Under the pieces are notes generated by a model. That model made no database searches. It had not been told where the DNA came from and saw nothing but the letters and a program-made list of their open reading frames with translations. From an uncultured Prevotellaceae bacterium (GTDB lineage Bacteria > Bacteroidota > Bacteroidia > Bacteroidales > Bacteroidaceae), in contig CACXYH010000037.1 of assembly GCA_902771785.1 (NCBI GenBank), positions 1 to 50,083 of the forward strand: a stretch of 50,083 nucleotides of DNA. The letters are read 5' to 3'. Below, piece after piece: positions 22,609-31,558 of the stretch (positions within the stretch are counted from its first letter, which is position 1; each line of letters opens with the position of its first letter). The position numbers were made by a program, and so were the translations under genes.

Positions 22609-24366
22609 TTATTCTGCATAGTTGATGGTCAGGCCCGTGCAACGGAACTGCGTGCCGCCGCTGTTCTTCTCTGCGAATGCATTGACAACCTTCAGCGTGC
22701 TGCTGTTCACATTGCTGAACGTAACGTTCTTGTCGTCCTTCGTAGGAGTGATTCTGTTGCTACCGGCTTCGCCAAACATCTCGTCGTTGCCCTTGTAGGC
22801 CGTTCCGTTATAGGTGTCGTAGTGGAAAACAACGCTGGCAATCGTCTTGCTGCCGGCATTGATGGTGACGCTGTTGCGGGCATACATTCTGATAATGCTG
22901 GTGCTTGCATGGTAGACGGGGACGTTATTGCCGTCTTCCTGTGCGAAGGTGAGGGTCGTTCCGTCGGTCAGCGTGATAGGATTGTCGAGGCTGCTGATGC
23001 CGAGGCTTCCGTAAGTTACCTCGATTGCGTTGCCGCTCACTTCACCGCCTCCGCCTTGGTTCTCACCTTGGCTGGCAGTAGCACCGTTGAGCGAGATGAG
23101 GTAGTTCTGCTTGCTGGCAAACTCGGGAGTGCTGCCCATATAGTTGATAACCTTTCCGCACACAATCACCTCGTCGCCTTCGGCAATCTGAGTGTCGCCT
23201 TCCGTCCACGACTTGTTGCCGAGGTAGTAGCAGCTGTAGGCGATGAACTCCTTATCGCTAGCCTTACCATCGTCAGAGATGTTGAACGTAGCCGTGCCAT
23301 ACTTAGCGCTGAAGGTGTACTTGATGCTCGTCACCTTACCCTTTACATAGAAATCGACTGTCGAGGTGACACCGGCTTCCATGGCAGCCACGGCGTCGTA
23401 GGCTTGCGAAGCCGTCAGCGGGTTTTCCTTGGTTCCAGTGTTAGAAGGTGTCTCTGGTGTATTGCTGCCAGCTGTCAGTTTTACAATGTAGTTGCCCTGG
23501 GCCATTTCCGGAACCACAGCACCCGTGTTGGGGTTGACGTACTTCTGCAGGTTGCCCAGCACGACCACCTCATCGCCCACATTGATTTGTCCGGCCTGTG
23601 TAAAGTCTGTATTGTTGAGGTTCTTTCCACGGAACACGGTCAGCTCGTTCTGTCCGTCGTCGGTGATGACGTAGTCAATGTTCTTGTATTTGGCGATGTT
23701 GTCTGCTGTGGTCTTAATGGTCTTAATCTTACCCTTCACATAGTATAGCTCAGAGGTGGCTTCACCGTCGCCAAGGCCATTGATGACGACAAGTGCCTGT
23801 GCCACCGTCTGCGGATTGTCGATGGTGCCGATGGTTTCTCCGCTTGGGGCATCGCCTCCGTCAGTCGATTTTCCATTGACAGTGACGATGTATGCAGCAC
23901 CTTTACCAGCGGTTTCGGGAGTGTTGCCACGGTAGTTGTAGATGGGGCCATACACCACTACCTCGTCACCTTGGTTGACAACGAAGCCCTTAGGAAGTTT
24001 CTTGCCGTCGGTGCCAGCCACTTGGAAGCACTTGAATTTATCACCGCCATCAACGTCGACAATGTCGAAGGTAGCATTACCATAGGTGTCGTCGGCTGCC
24101 GTGGTGGACTCGACAATACCTTTGACGTAGAACTTCTCCGATGGTTCTACATCACCTATTACTTTGCATTTCTCTATTGCTGCTGCCACATTGAACGGGT
24201 CGGCCTGGGTGCCGGTGCCTACAGGAGTCACAGTTGTCGTGCCTCCGCCTTGTCCGTTGTCGTCTCCGCTGGAGGGGAAGTCGTAGGGAGCAGGTACGTC
24301 CTCGCAGGCTGCGAATGTCATGGCCGCGATAGCCAGCGCCATGAGCTTGAAAAGATTCTTTTTCAT
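22609..24366 (-). CDS. Lipoprotein with three OB-fold-like repeats
   Basis: The 585-residue protein has a lipoprotein signal (AIAAMTFAACED) and a Gly/Thr-rich linker. Three related domains of about 110-125 residues follow (about 50-165, 180-300 and 310-430), each with a GT-x-NPxxVAQA opening, YVKGKV, a TATFDI/VITDDG strand and GDEVVVxGxVxNY; this is the pattern of bacterial OB-fold proteins related to YhcR-type nucleases. A beta-sandwich-like C-terminal domain (about 455-585) completes it. It is the last gene of the leftward TonB receptor operon, 60 bases after the DUF5689 gene. Nucleic-acid binding at the surface is plausible but not shown. Confidence 0.75.
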   Translation of the reverse strand: MKKNLFKLMALAIAAMTFAACEDVPAPYDFPSSGDDNGQGGGTTTVTPVGTGTQADPFNVAAAIEKCKVIGDVEPSEKFYVKGIVESTTAADDTYGNATFDIVDVDGGDKFKCFQVAGTDGKKLPKGFVVNQGDEVVVYGPIYNYRGNTPETAGKGAAYIVTVNGKSTDGGDAPSGETIGTIDNPQTVAQALVVINGLGDGEATSELYYVKGKIKTIKTTADNIAKYKNIDYVITDDGQNELTVFRGKNLNNTDFTQAGQINVGDEVVVLGNLQKYVNPNTGAVVPEMAQGNYIVKLTAGSNTPETPSNTGTKENPLTASQAYDAVAAMEAGVTSTVDFYVKGKVTSIKYTFSAKYGTATFNISDDGKASDKEFIAYSCYYLGNKSWTEGDTQIAEGDEVIVCGKVINYMGSTPEFASKQNYLISLNGATASQGENQGGGGEVSGNAIEVTYGSLGISSLDNPITLTDGTTLTFAQEDGNNVPVYHASTSIIRMYARNSVTINAGSKTIASVVFHYDTYNGTAYKGNDEMFGEAGSNRITPTKDDKNVTFSNVNSSTLKVVNAFAEKNSGGTQFRCTGLTINYAE

Positions 24367-24426
24367 ATTGTTGTTTTTTTTTTGTTTCAGTTCGTTATTC
24401 TATATATTATATATAAGGTGTAGGGC

Positions 24427-25278
24427 TTATTTTGTCAAGCTGATGTCGCTTGTCTTGCGGATGAGGATTTGCCAGTCGTTGTTGAAGCGGCCTGCAATGC
24501 CCACGATGTCGCAAGGAATGGGCTTCTTGTTGATGGTGTCGTAAGGCATGACCATAGCCGCAAAGTCAGCATAAGAGCTGGTGCGCACCACGACGTTGCT
24601 CATGCCGCTGATGCTCTGGTTGTAGTAGTTGCCGCCAGCCTGCACGCCGTCAACGAGGCGCTTCTTGCCGTTGGCATTGGCGAAGGTGACGCCTTTCAGC
24701 ACCACCAGCTTGCCGGCATTGGCGTCGATGCTGTCTTTCACGGTGTTGAAGTCGACGGGCTGTGGCGTGATGAGTTCAGCTTTGGGGTTGACCACCTTGA
24801 AGTGGTTTGCCCAAACATACTGTGCCATGCGTCCTATCTGCATCCTGCCGTTGTTGTTGTAGGGCGTTCCGATTTGAGCCATTCTGCCGTAGCCTCCGAT
24901 GTAGAGGTCTTTCAGGCTGATCAGAATTTCCTGTCCTTCGGCCATGAAACCGTTCAGTCCGCTCTGGTTGATGGCAATGCAGATGGCGCCGGTGGCATCT
25001 TCGACGAAGAGCTGCTTGTAGATGTTGCCGCCCAGGTCGTTGCCTGTCACCGTAGCTTTTATTTTCACGTCGTTAGTGATTTGCGCGTAGCTGCCGCCGT
25101 CGATGACCGACTTGAATTGCGTCTTTAGTTCGGCGATGGTGGTCAGCCCGTCTTCAGTCAGCTCGTTGTTGCCGAAGGGAGCGCCGTTGTCGTAGGAAGG
25201 CTCGTCCCAGTCGCCGTCCATGCAGGCCGTGAAGAGCGAGCAGGCCAATGCAATGAATATATAATGTATCTTTTTCAT
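24427..25278 (-). CDS. DUF5689 lipoprotein (OB-fold-like)
   Basis: The 283-residue protein has a lipoprotein signal ending SLFTACMDGDWDEP and a DUF5689-like domain (TIAELKTQFK..., VKIKATVTGNDLGGNIYKQLFVEDATGAICIAI..., G-Q-E-I-L-I-S-L-K-D-L-Y-I-G-GYG), which is an OB-fold-like surface domain common in Bacteroidetes. Its ATG overlaps the stop of the TonB receptor gene by four bases (ATGA), a mark of translational coupling. The receptor and this protein probably form one outer-membrane complex, with this lipoprotein as the ligand-capturing lid. Confidence 0.85.
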   Translation of the reverse strand: MKKIHYIFIALACSLFTACMDGDWDEPSYDNGAPFGNNELTEDGLTTIAELKTQFKSVIDGGSYAQITNDVKIKATVTGNDLGGNIYKQLFVEDATGAICIAINQSGLNGFMAEGQEILISLKDLYIGGYGRMAQIGTPYNNNGRMQIGRMAQYVWANHFKVVNPKAELITPQPVDFNTVKDSIDANAGKLVVLKGVTFANANGKKRLVDGVQAGGNYYNQSISGMSNVVVRTSSYADFAAMVMPYDTINKKPIPCDIVGIAGRFNNDWQILIRKTSDISLTK

Positions 25279-27785
25279 AATCCTTCAGTCGTTAGAACAT
25301 AGAATTTCTTGGGGCTGTCCTGGAATGAGTAGGTGCGAATGTTTTCGCCCGTCTCGTCCTTGTCGCGTCGGTTCTGTTCATTACCTCCCGTCACGATTTT
25401 CACGTTGTTCAGCAGGTTTGTCAGCATCAGGTTGATGCTCATGCTGCGTCCATGGCGCAGGTAGATGCTCTTGCCGATGGAGGCATCGAGCATGAAACCG
25501 CCTTTGCCCTTATACTGCGAGGGCAGGTCGGTCAGGTCGTGAATACCGTCGCCATCGGGATCGGGGAAGTCGTTGTAGTAGCGAGTGATAGGCGAGTAGT
25601 ACAGATAGATGCGGTCGTAGTAGTTGCCAATGAGGTCGATGAACCAGCCGTTGGCATGATAGCTCAGGTCGATGCTGCCGGCGGTGAGCGGTGTGCCACC
25701 TTCGCGCATGCCTTTGTTCACGCAGATGTCGTCGCGATACTTGCCGTCTTCAGAGAGCATGTAGCGCACGTTGGCATTGTTGGTGTACTTAGCTTCGCTG
25801 ATGGTTCCCAGGGCCTTGATGTTCAGCCAGTCGGTTACCTTGAAGTTCATGCCCAGTTCCACGCCGTAGTATTCCTTGTTGATGCCCGTGAGCGAGATGT
25901 AGCTGAAGGAGTGCTGCACGTCGCTGTAGGCCATTGAATATTCGCTGACGTCCTGCAGGCGGCTGTAGTAGCCGTTGAGGTTGGCGTGCAGCCATGGGGT
26001 GAGCAGCTGGTAGCCTGCCTCTGCCGAGAATACTTTCTCGTTTTTCAGGTTGGTCGTGAAGTCGTTGTTGATCTGGGGAGCCGAGAAAGCCGTGCGTGCT
26101 GTCGGCGTGCGCAGTTCGTAGCCTGCACCCAGGGTGACGGTGTGGCCTGCACCGAGGTTGATGTGAGCACCCACCTTGCCGCCTCCGTCGAGGAACTTGG
26201 CCGTCTTTCCCTTGCCGTAAGAGTTCTCGGGAGCCAGACCGTTGCGCATCTTTCCGTCGCGCTGCATGGTGGTTCCGCCAATGCGGCCGCTGACGAAGAT
26301 GTGTGAGTTCATCACGTTTATCGAGTAGTTTGCCCAGGCGTTAGCTTTGTTCACAAGGATGTTGTAGTCGTAGCCGAAGCGGTCGCCTTCCTTGATGGGC
26401 TTGTTGGGGTTGTTCATGTCGTACTGCACCTCGTTCGAGTTCTCGGCATAGGTGCCCACCACGTAAGTGTTGATGTTACGGAAGGAACCGGCACCCAGCA
26501 GGTCTTCCATCGTCTGGTAGTGCATGCCCTTGTTGGTAGAGAGGTTCAGTCCGGCATTGAGCGTCTGGTTCTTGCTCAGTTTCTTCTGCAAGGCCGACGA
26601 AAGGCTGAACGATAGCTGGTCGTCGTGGTAGGCCTGCTGGTAGTACATGGCATCTACGCCCTGTGCTGTAGCCATCTTGTTGGCGTAGTACATGCGGTCC
26701 CAGTTCAGCTGTCGGTTGGCCTTCGAGCTGCTCAGGTAGTTATAGGCAGCCTGCCAGTTGCTGAGTGCAGCCTCGTCGCGGTCTCCATCGTAGGGAGCCC
26801 ACACATCGTAAAAGTACGATGGCATGAGCGAGTAGTAGTCTGGAGCCGGATTGGTAGAGTTGTTGTAGTTCAGGCGCGAGCTGCTGTACATGGAGTACTT
26901 GCCCAGCAATGAGGTGACCAGCTTGGTGGAATTGTCGATTTTCCAGTCCCAGGTGAGCAGGGCTGCAGGAGCGAAGTCCTTCACAATGCGCGAGTTGCGC
27001 TTCTTGCCGTCCTGATATCCCCAGTTAGGGTTGTAGAAGTTCGAGTTGGCAATCCAGTACATTTCGTCGGTAGAGGCCGACTGCGTGGCGCGTTCCGTGG
27101 GGTTGCCCCAGGTGACGAGCGACACGGAGTGCTGGTCGTTGATCAGCTTCTCGGCTCCGAGGAAGTAGGAGAGTGCATTGTAGAATGTACCCTCAATGTA
27201 GGCCGTCTCCATGTTGGCCCAGCGATAGGTCAGGCTTCCGGTGAATGCCCATCCGTTCTCCATGACGCCTGTATTATAGGTATACATGGCTCGGGCCGTG
27301 TAGTTACGGTTGGCACCGGCAATCGAAGCACGGCTGCCGGTGGCGAAGCTGCTGGGGCGGAAGTTGTAGTTGTTGGAACCGCCCATGGCTGTCATGGAGA
27401 AGATGTTGTCCTCGAAAGGCAGCGACGATTCTTGTGAACGGGTCTGGTTGTTGAGTCCGCCGACAAACGAGAAGCGGAACTCGCCACGCTCAGCATCGTT
27501 CACAGGATTGCCGTTGATGTAAATCTCGTTGTACTTAGAGTTGTAGGCACGGTACTTGAACCTGGCTGGGCTGAACCGATAGCCCACCTCGCTGGCGTAG
27601 GCATTACGGTTTGAAGAGACAATCGTGATGTTCTGCGTCACATCGTCGTCTTCGCCAAGCTGTGCCTCGGTGAAGGTGAATGCCTGCTCGTCGTGCATGG
27701 CCTGTGCTACGGAGTCAACCTCCTGGGCCATTGCAGCTGGAGCGATGCATATCGCCAACACCGCAAGTTGCAGTTTTTTGTTCAT
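25275..27785 (-). CDS. TonB-dependent outer-membrane receptor
   Basis: The 836-residue protein has a signal peptide (MNKKLQLAVLAICIAPAAMA-QE), a plug-like region (about residues 50-175 with YINGNPVNDAERGEF) and a long beta-barrel rich in aromatic-flanked strands, ending near LTTEGL. It lacks the N-terminal carboxypeptidase-regulatory domain of SusC proteins and has no SusD partner. Together with DUF5689 and OB-fold lipoproteins it forms a leftward operon from the TATCTTTG box at 27825-27832. The divergent EEP nuclease suggests nucleotides or phosphate esters as ligand; metal or cofactor uptake remains possible. Confidence 0.9.
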   Translation of the reverse strand: MNKKLQLAVLAICIAPAAMAQEVDSVAQAMHDEQAFTFTEAQLGEDDDVTQNITIVSSNRNAYASEVGYRFSPARFKYRAYNSKYNEIYINGNPVNDAERGEFRFSFVGGLNNQTRSQESSLPFEDNIFSMTAMGGSNNYNFRPSSFATGSRASIAGANRNYTARAMYTYNTGVMENGWAFTGSLTYRWANMETAYIEGTFYNALSYFLGAEKLINDQHSVSLVTWGNPTERATQSASTDEMYWIANSNFYNPNWGYQDGKKRNSRIVKDFAPAALLTWDWKIDNSTKLVTSLLGKYSMYSSSRLNYNNSTNPAPDYYSLMPSYFYDVWAPYDGDRDEAALSNWQAAYNYLSSSKANRQLNWDRMYYANKMATAQGVDAMYYQQAYHDDQLSFSLSSALQKKLSKNQTLNAGLNLSTNKGMHYQTMEDLLGAGSFRNINTYVVGTYAENSNEVQYDMNNPNKPIKEGDRFGYDYNILVNKANAWANYSINVMNSHIFVSGRIGGTTMQRDGKMRNGLAPENSYGKGKTAKFLDGGGKVGAHINLGAGHTVTLGAGYELRTPTARTAFSAPQINNDFTTNLKNEKVFSAEAGYQLLTPWLHANLNGYYSRLQDVSEYSMAYSDVQHSFSYISLTGINKEYYGVELGMNFKVTDWLNIKALGTISEAKYTNNANVRYMLSEDGKYRDDICVNKGMREGGTPLTAGSIDLSYHANGWFIDLIGNYYDRIYLYYSPITRYYNDFPDPDGDGIHDLTDLPSQYKGKGGFMLDASIGKSIYLRHGRSMSINLMLTNLLNNVKIVTGGNEQNRRDKDETGENIRTYSFQDSPKKFYVLTTEGL

Positions 27786-27824
27786 ACGGTTGTTTGTTTT
27801 TAGTTATTTATTGATTATTTGGTG

Positions 27825-27832
27825 CAAAGATA
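27825..27832 (-). promoter_or_regulatory. -7 promoter box for the TonB receptor operon
   Basis: The minus strand reads TATCTTTG, 40 bases before the start at 27785. It faces away from the box at 27924, so the two operons share a divergent control region of about 170 bases. Confidence 0.72.
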
Positions 27833-27923
27833 ACGAAAAATGTCCGAACTGCCAAAACATTCAGCACATTTCTTTTTTTAGTGGAAATATGGAAGAATAT
27901 TTGGTTATGTGCTATTTTTCTAT

Positions 27924-27931
27924 TATCTTTG
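27924..27931 (+). promoter_or_regulatory. -7 promoter box for the EEP nuclease
   Basis: TATCTTTG lies 24 bases before the ATG at 27955. Confidence 0.72.
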
Positions 27932-27954
27932 CACAAATTATTACTGACCATTAT

Positions 27955-29028
27955 ATGAAGAAGACCGTTCTTTTCATGACGCTCCTGCTGCTGGTCGGCG
28001 TTAGCGTTGGTAATGCGCAGAAGAAATATGCGCTTTATGGAGTGGGGTTCTATAACCTCGAAAACCTGTTCGATACGTGTCACGACAACGGCAAGAACGA
28101 CTATCAGTATCTGCCCGACGGCACCAACAAGTGGACTGGGCTGAAGTACAATCACAAACTGCGCAACATGGCCCGTGTGCTTGCTGAGATGGGAACCGAT
28201 CGTCTGCCGAACATCGGCTGTGCAGCTATCGGGGTCAGCGAGGTTGAGAATGCCAAGTGTCTGACCGACCTGTGTAATCAGGAGCCGTTGAAGGCACGCA
28301 ACTTCAAGTTTGTTCATGTCGAAGGACCCGACCAGCGTGGTGTCGACTGCGCTTTGCTTTACAATCCGGCTTTGTTCCAAGTGCGCGATGTAAAGCTGTA
28401 TCCTTATAAATATAATCTGCCCGAGGACTCGATGCGTGCCACCCGTGGTTTCCTTACCGTGAGCGGAACGATGGCCGGCGAGCATGTGGCTTTCATCGTG
28501 AACCATCTGCCTTCACGCGCTGCCAGTAGCTATTATCGTGAGGAAGGCGGTTCGCAGATACGTGCCGTGAAGGAACTGCTGCAGCGCGAAGACCCCGACG
28601 TGAAGATTTTTATCATGGGCGATATGAACGACGACCCTCACGACAAGTCGATGGCAGTGTCGTTGGGAGCCGTTCGCAAAGTGAAGGACGTCGAGAAACA
28701 AGGACTATGGAACCCGTGGTGGGACACGCTGGCGTCGGGCATGGGTACGCTGATGTACGACGGACGCTGGAACCTCTTCGATCAGATAATTCTGACAGAG
28801 AACCTGGTTGATGCCAAGGCCATGAAGAAGAACCTCGACGTGAAACCCGGCGACATCGACTGCAAGCAGCTTACGTTCTATCGTCATCAGATTTTCCGTC
28901 GCGACTACATGTTCCAGCAGGATGGCAAGTATAAGGGCAACCCGCTTCGCACTCATGCCGGCGGTGCATGGCTCGATGGCTACAGCGACCATCTGCCGAC
29001 GCTGGTATATCTCATCAAAGAGCAATAG
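27955..29028 (+). CDS. Secreted endonuclease/exonuclease/phosphatase (EEP) family protein
   Basis: The 357-residue protein has a signal peptide (KKTVLFMTLLLLVGVSVGNA-QK). The EEP fold is shown by FYNLENLFDT (metal-binding Glu36), ISEVEN, NHLPSR (catalytic His), MGDMNDDP and YSDHLPT with the terminal Asp-His pair. EEP enzymes cut phosphodiester or phosphomonoester bonds in nucleic acids or phospholipids. Divergence from the TonB receptor/OB-fold operon recalls ExeM-type extracellular nucleases, which carry OB and EEP domains in one chain. The ATG at 27955 is set by the promoter and signal peptide. Its stop lies 4 bases before the next gene's start. Confidence 0.92.
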   Translation: MKKTVLFMTLLLLVGVSVGNAQKKYALYGVGFYNLENLFDTCHDNGKNDYQYLPDGTNKWTGLKYNHKLRNMARVLAEMGTDRLPNIGCAAIGVSEVENAKCLTDLCNQEPLKARNFKFVHVEGPDQRGVDCALLYNPALFQVRDVKLYPYKYNLPEDSMRATRGFLTVSGTMAGEHVAFIVNHLPSRAASSYYREEGGSQIRAVKELLQREDPDVKIFIMGDMNDDPHDKSMAVSLGAVRKVKDVEKQGLWNPWWDTLASGMGTLMYDGRWNLFDQIILTENLVDAKAMKKNLDVKPGDIDCKQLTFYRHQIFRRDYMFQQDGKYKGNPLRTHAGGAWLDGYSDHLPTLVYLIKEQ

Positions 29029-29032
29029 GAAA

Positions 29033-29593
29033 GTGGAGATTCATCCCTTTGAACCGTTTCTGCCAGCCAATGCACGGGTACTGATGCTGGGTACGTTTCC
29101 ACCTGCCGAGAAACGCTGGTGCATGAAGTTCTACTACCCGAACTTCACCAACGACATGTGGCGCTTGGTTGGAATTTGTTTCTTCGGCGACAAGCAGCAC
29201 TTCGTGAGAGAGGAGCAGAAAAGCTACGACCTTGATGCCATCGTCGCCTTTCTGAAGGAGAAGGGCATTGCCCTCTTCGATACTTGCACCCGCATCATCC
29301 GAACAAAGAACACGGCCAGCGACAAAGACCTCGAAGTGGTCGAAGAAACTGATTTGCATGCCATGCTTCGTGGGTTGCCTCAGTGCCATACCGTCGTTAC
29401 GGCTGGTCAGTTGGCCACTACCATTGCCTGCCGGCAGTTCGGCATCGCAGAGCCGAGGGTGGGGCAGTACAGCCCATTCGTGCTCGAAGGCCGTCAGATG
29501 CGGCTCTATCGCATGCCCTCCACTTCTCGCGCATATCCCATGCGTGTCGAGCAGAAGGCGGAGTTCTATCAGCAAGTATTCTGCAACTTATAA
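29033..29593 (+). CDS. Uracil-DNA glycosylase superfamily protein
   Basis: The 186-residue protein has the core strand VLMLGTFPPAEKRW (family motif with GxxPP), YYPNFTNDMWRLV and a later PSTSRAYPM segment at the place of the second UDG motif. It fits the Mug-like or DUF-type UDG superfamily found in Bacteroidetes; substrate and activity are uncertain. I start at GTG 29033, just after the EEP stop at 29028, because VEIHPFEPFLPANARVLML begins the usual N-terminus; codons upstream run inside the EEP gene. It is probably co-transcribed with EEP and udk. Confidence 0.8.
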   Translation: MEIHPFEPFLPANARVLMLGTFPPAEKRWCMKFYYPNFTNDMWRLVGICFFGDKQHFVREEQKSYDLDAIVAFLKEKGIALFDTCTRIIRTKNTASDKDLEVVEETDLHAMLRGLPQCHTVVTAGQLATTIACRQFGIAEPRVGQYSPFVLEGRQMRLYRMPSTSRAYPMRVEQKAEFYQQVFCNL

Positions 29594-29631
29594 ATCAAGA
29601 CTGAAACTTCTCAACCTCTAAATATTAAACA

Positions 29632-30246
29632 ATGACCATCATCGGAATAGCAGGCGGAACAGGTTCGGGCAAGACCACCGTCGTCAAGCAGATTGCCAAG
29701 TCGCTGCCACCTCATTGCGCAGCAGTAGTTCCCCTTGACTCCTATTATAATGACACGACGGACATGACGCCCGAGGAGCGCAAGGCCATCAACTTCGACC
29801 ATCCTGATGCCTTCGACTGGAAACTGCTGACGGAGCACATCCGTATGCTGAAGCATGGCGAGGCCGTGGAGCAGCCCACCTATTCTTATATAGAGAGCAA
29901 CCGGCAGAAGGAGACGGTGCATGTGGAGCCTAAGCCCGTAATAATCATTGAGGGTATCATGGCCTTGCACTACAAGAAACTGCGCGACATGATGGACCTG
30001 AAAATCTTCGTCGATACCGATAGCGACGTGCGTCTTATCCGCAACATTCGCCGTGATGTCGTGGAGCGTGGACGTACCGTGGAAATGGTGCTCGACCGCT
30101 ATGAGAAAGTTCTGAAGCCCATGCACGAACAGTTCATCGAGCCCACCAAAAAGTTTGCCGACCTTATTATCCCCTGGGGCGGCGATAACAAGACCGGCAT
30201 ACATATTTTGAAAACCTATATCGAAGGTATCGTAACGGGCGTCTGA
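29632..30246 (+). CDS. udk: Uridine kinase
   Basis: Uridine kinase phosphorylates uridine and cytidine with ATP or GTP in pyrimidine salvage. The 204-residue protein has the P-loop GGTGSGKTT with K14, the substrate region VPLDSYYND, NFDHPDAFDW, the Arg-rich lid RNIRRDVVERGRT and a normal length. It follows the UDG-like gene by 38 bases on the same strand, downstream of the EEP nuclease, and would handle nucleosides released from digested nucleic acid. The stop codon directly abuts the stop of the convergent HdeD-like gene, so no room is left for a separate terminator. Confidence 0.96.
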   Translation: MTIIGIAGGTGSGKTTVVKQIAKSLPPHCAAVVPLDSYYNDTTDMTPEERKAINFDHPDAFDWKLLTEHIRMLKHGEAVEQPTYSYIESNRQKETVHVEPKPVIIIEGIMALHYKKLRDMMDLKIFVDTDSDVRLIRNIRRDVVERGRTVEMVLDRYEKVLKPMHEQFIEPTKKFADLIIPWGGDNKTGIHILKTYIEGIVTGV

Positions 30247-30882
30247 TTATTCCGATTCCGTTTCGGTCACCTCTATGGCTTCGTCAAACTGCTGCAGTTG
30301 CGTAGATTGTTTTTCAAACTCGCGACGGCAGCGGTATAGTTTCAGTGCGTTCACCATCTCGGTGACTCCATATAGCAGCGACAGCCATCCTAATGCCGAC
30401 ATCGTCATCGATGCTGGTTCCAGCGGTTTCACCATGAAGTAGATGCCTACGACGAGCACTATCGAGGGAAGGAGCCAGAAAACGAACGAGAGGCGGGCAA
30501 AAACACGTGCCGTCACCAGTGCCATGAGCAGGTTCAGGGCACCCAGCACGAGCACTATCCCAATGATGTAGGTGAGGGCTGTGACAAACTGCGACGGCAT
30601 CAATACCAGTATCAGTCCCAGGATGATGCTGCCAATGCCAACAAATGGAAATACGGGCTTAGTGCCTGCCACGATGCGTCCTTGAGCGTCGTAGATCGTA
30701 TATTCGCCAACGTGACGCAAGGCATTCCAATAAGTAAGCAGTGACACGATGCCCGACAGCAGGAACAGTACGCCAATAGCTATTGTGATCCAGTTCACGG
30801 TGTTGTCGGGATACTTTATCAGCAGACAGCCGATAACCAGTGCGCTCAGGGCGCGAAAAAGGGAACTTTGTAGTATTCGCAT
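30247..30882 (-). CDS. HdeD/DUF308 family membrane protein
   Basis: The 211-residue protein has six hydrophobic helices (paired as in the DUF308 repeat, about residues 8-27, 32-50, 78-96, 100-125, 130-150, 160-178), followed by a charged tail (RREFEKQSTQLQQFDEAIEVTETESE). E. coli HdeD is linked to acid tolerance at high cell density; the role here is not known. TAACTTTG at 30909-30916 (minus strand) is its promoter, diverging from the histidine phosphatase. Confidence 0.87.
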   Translation of the reverse strand: MRILQSSLFRALSALVIGCLLIKYPDNTVNWITIAIGVLFLLSGIVSLLTYWNALRHVGEYTIYDAQGRIVAGTKPVFPFVGIGSIILGLILVLMPSQFVTALTYIIGIVLVLGALNLLMALVTARVFARLSFVFWLLPSIVLVVGIYFMVKPLEPASMTMSALGWLSLLYGVTEMVNALKLYRCRREFEKQSTQLQQFDEAIEVTETESE

Positions 30883-30908
30883 GGTCTTTTATGTTTTGAA
30901 ATCTGCCA

Positions 30909-30916
30909 CAAAGTTA
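30909..30916 (-). promoter_or_regulatory. -7 promoter box for the HdeD-like gene
   Basis: The minus strand reads TAACTTTG, 27 bases before the start at 30882. Confidence 0.68.
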
Positions 30917-30948
30917 CGAATTTATGCTGTAATAAGCAATTTTTTTCT

Positions 30949-30956
30949 TACTTTTG
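30949..30956 (+). promoter_or_regulatory. -7 promoter box for the histidine phosphatase
   Basis: TACTTTTG fits TAnnTTTG and lies 21 bases before the ATG at 30977. Confidence 0.7.
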
Positions 30957-30976
30957 CAGTCCAAAAATGCAAACTT

Positions 30977-31483
30977 ATGACAACATTATTCTTAGTTCGC
31001 CATGGCGAGACCGTAGACAATGCACTTCAAGTGATGCAGGGAAGAACGCAAGGTGAACTCAATGAGACCGGGCGTCGCCAAGCTTGTGAACTGGCGGAGA
31101 AGTTGGCCCACGAGCCTATCGACACCTTTGTTGCCAGCGACTTGAAGCGTGCCATCGAAACTTGCGAGATCCTGGCAAAGCCACATGGCAAGCCTGTTGT
31201 TACTACGCCGTTGCTCGAAGAGCGCGATTGGGGCGACTTTACTGGGCGCTTTATTCCCGACTTAAGAGGACTTCCATTTCCAGACAATGTTGAGTCGCTC
31301 GATGCATTGTTGGCTCGTGCCCGCCAGTTCCTTGATTTCATTCGCGCGAATTATCCTCATCAGCGCGTGCTTGCCGTTGGTCATGGCATCATCAACAAAG
31401 CCATCCAGGCCGTCTACTATCAGAAAGAGATGAAGGATGTTCCCCGCATGATGAATGCCGAGGTCCGTATGCTGGAACTATAA
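30977..31483 (+). CDS. Histidine phosphatase family protein
   Basis: The 168-residue protein has the branch-1 signature LVRHGETVDN (catalytic H9), the second arginine in ASDLKRAIETCEI, the acid residue region LLEERDWGDFTG and the second histidine in AVGHGIINKAI. This matches the phosphoglycerate-mutase-like phosphatases (GpmB/CobC/PhoE group), which dephosphorylate small metabolites or proteins. The substrate is not readable. The start is fixed by the promoter just upstream. A strong terminator follows at 31504-31537. Confidence 0.92.
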   Translation: MTTLFLVRHGETVDNALQVMQGRTQGELNETGRRQACELAEKLAHEPIDTFVASDLKRAIETCEILAKPHGKPVVTTPLLEERDWGDFTGRFIPDLRGLPFPDNVESLDALLARARQFLDFIRANYPHQRVLAVGHGIINKAIQAVYYQKEMKDVPRMMNAEVRMLEL

Positions 31484-31503
31484 TTGTTTTTTTATGTTCA
31501 AAA

Positions 31504-31537
31504 AAAGAAGTGCACCTCGAAGTGCACTTCTTTCTTA
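31504..31537. terminator. Bidirectional terminator
   Basis: AAAGAAGTGCAC (31504-31515) pairs with GTGCACTTCTTT (31522-31533) around a 6-base loop, with A/T runs on both sides. It serves the histidine phosphatase and the convergent LRR lipoprotein gene. Confidence 0.9.
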
Positions 31538-31558
31538 TTTTGGTTATTATTCGTTACC

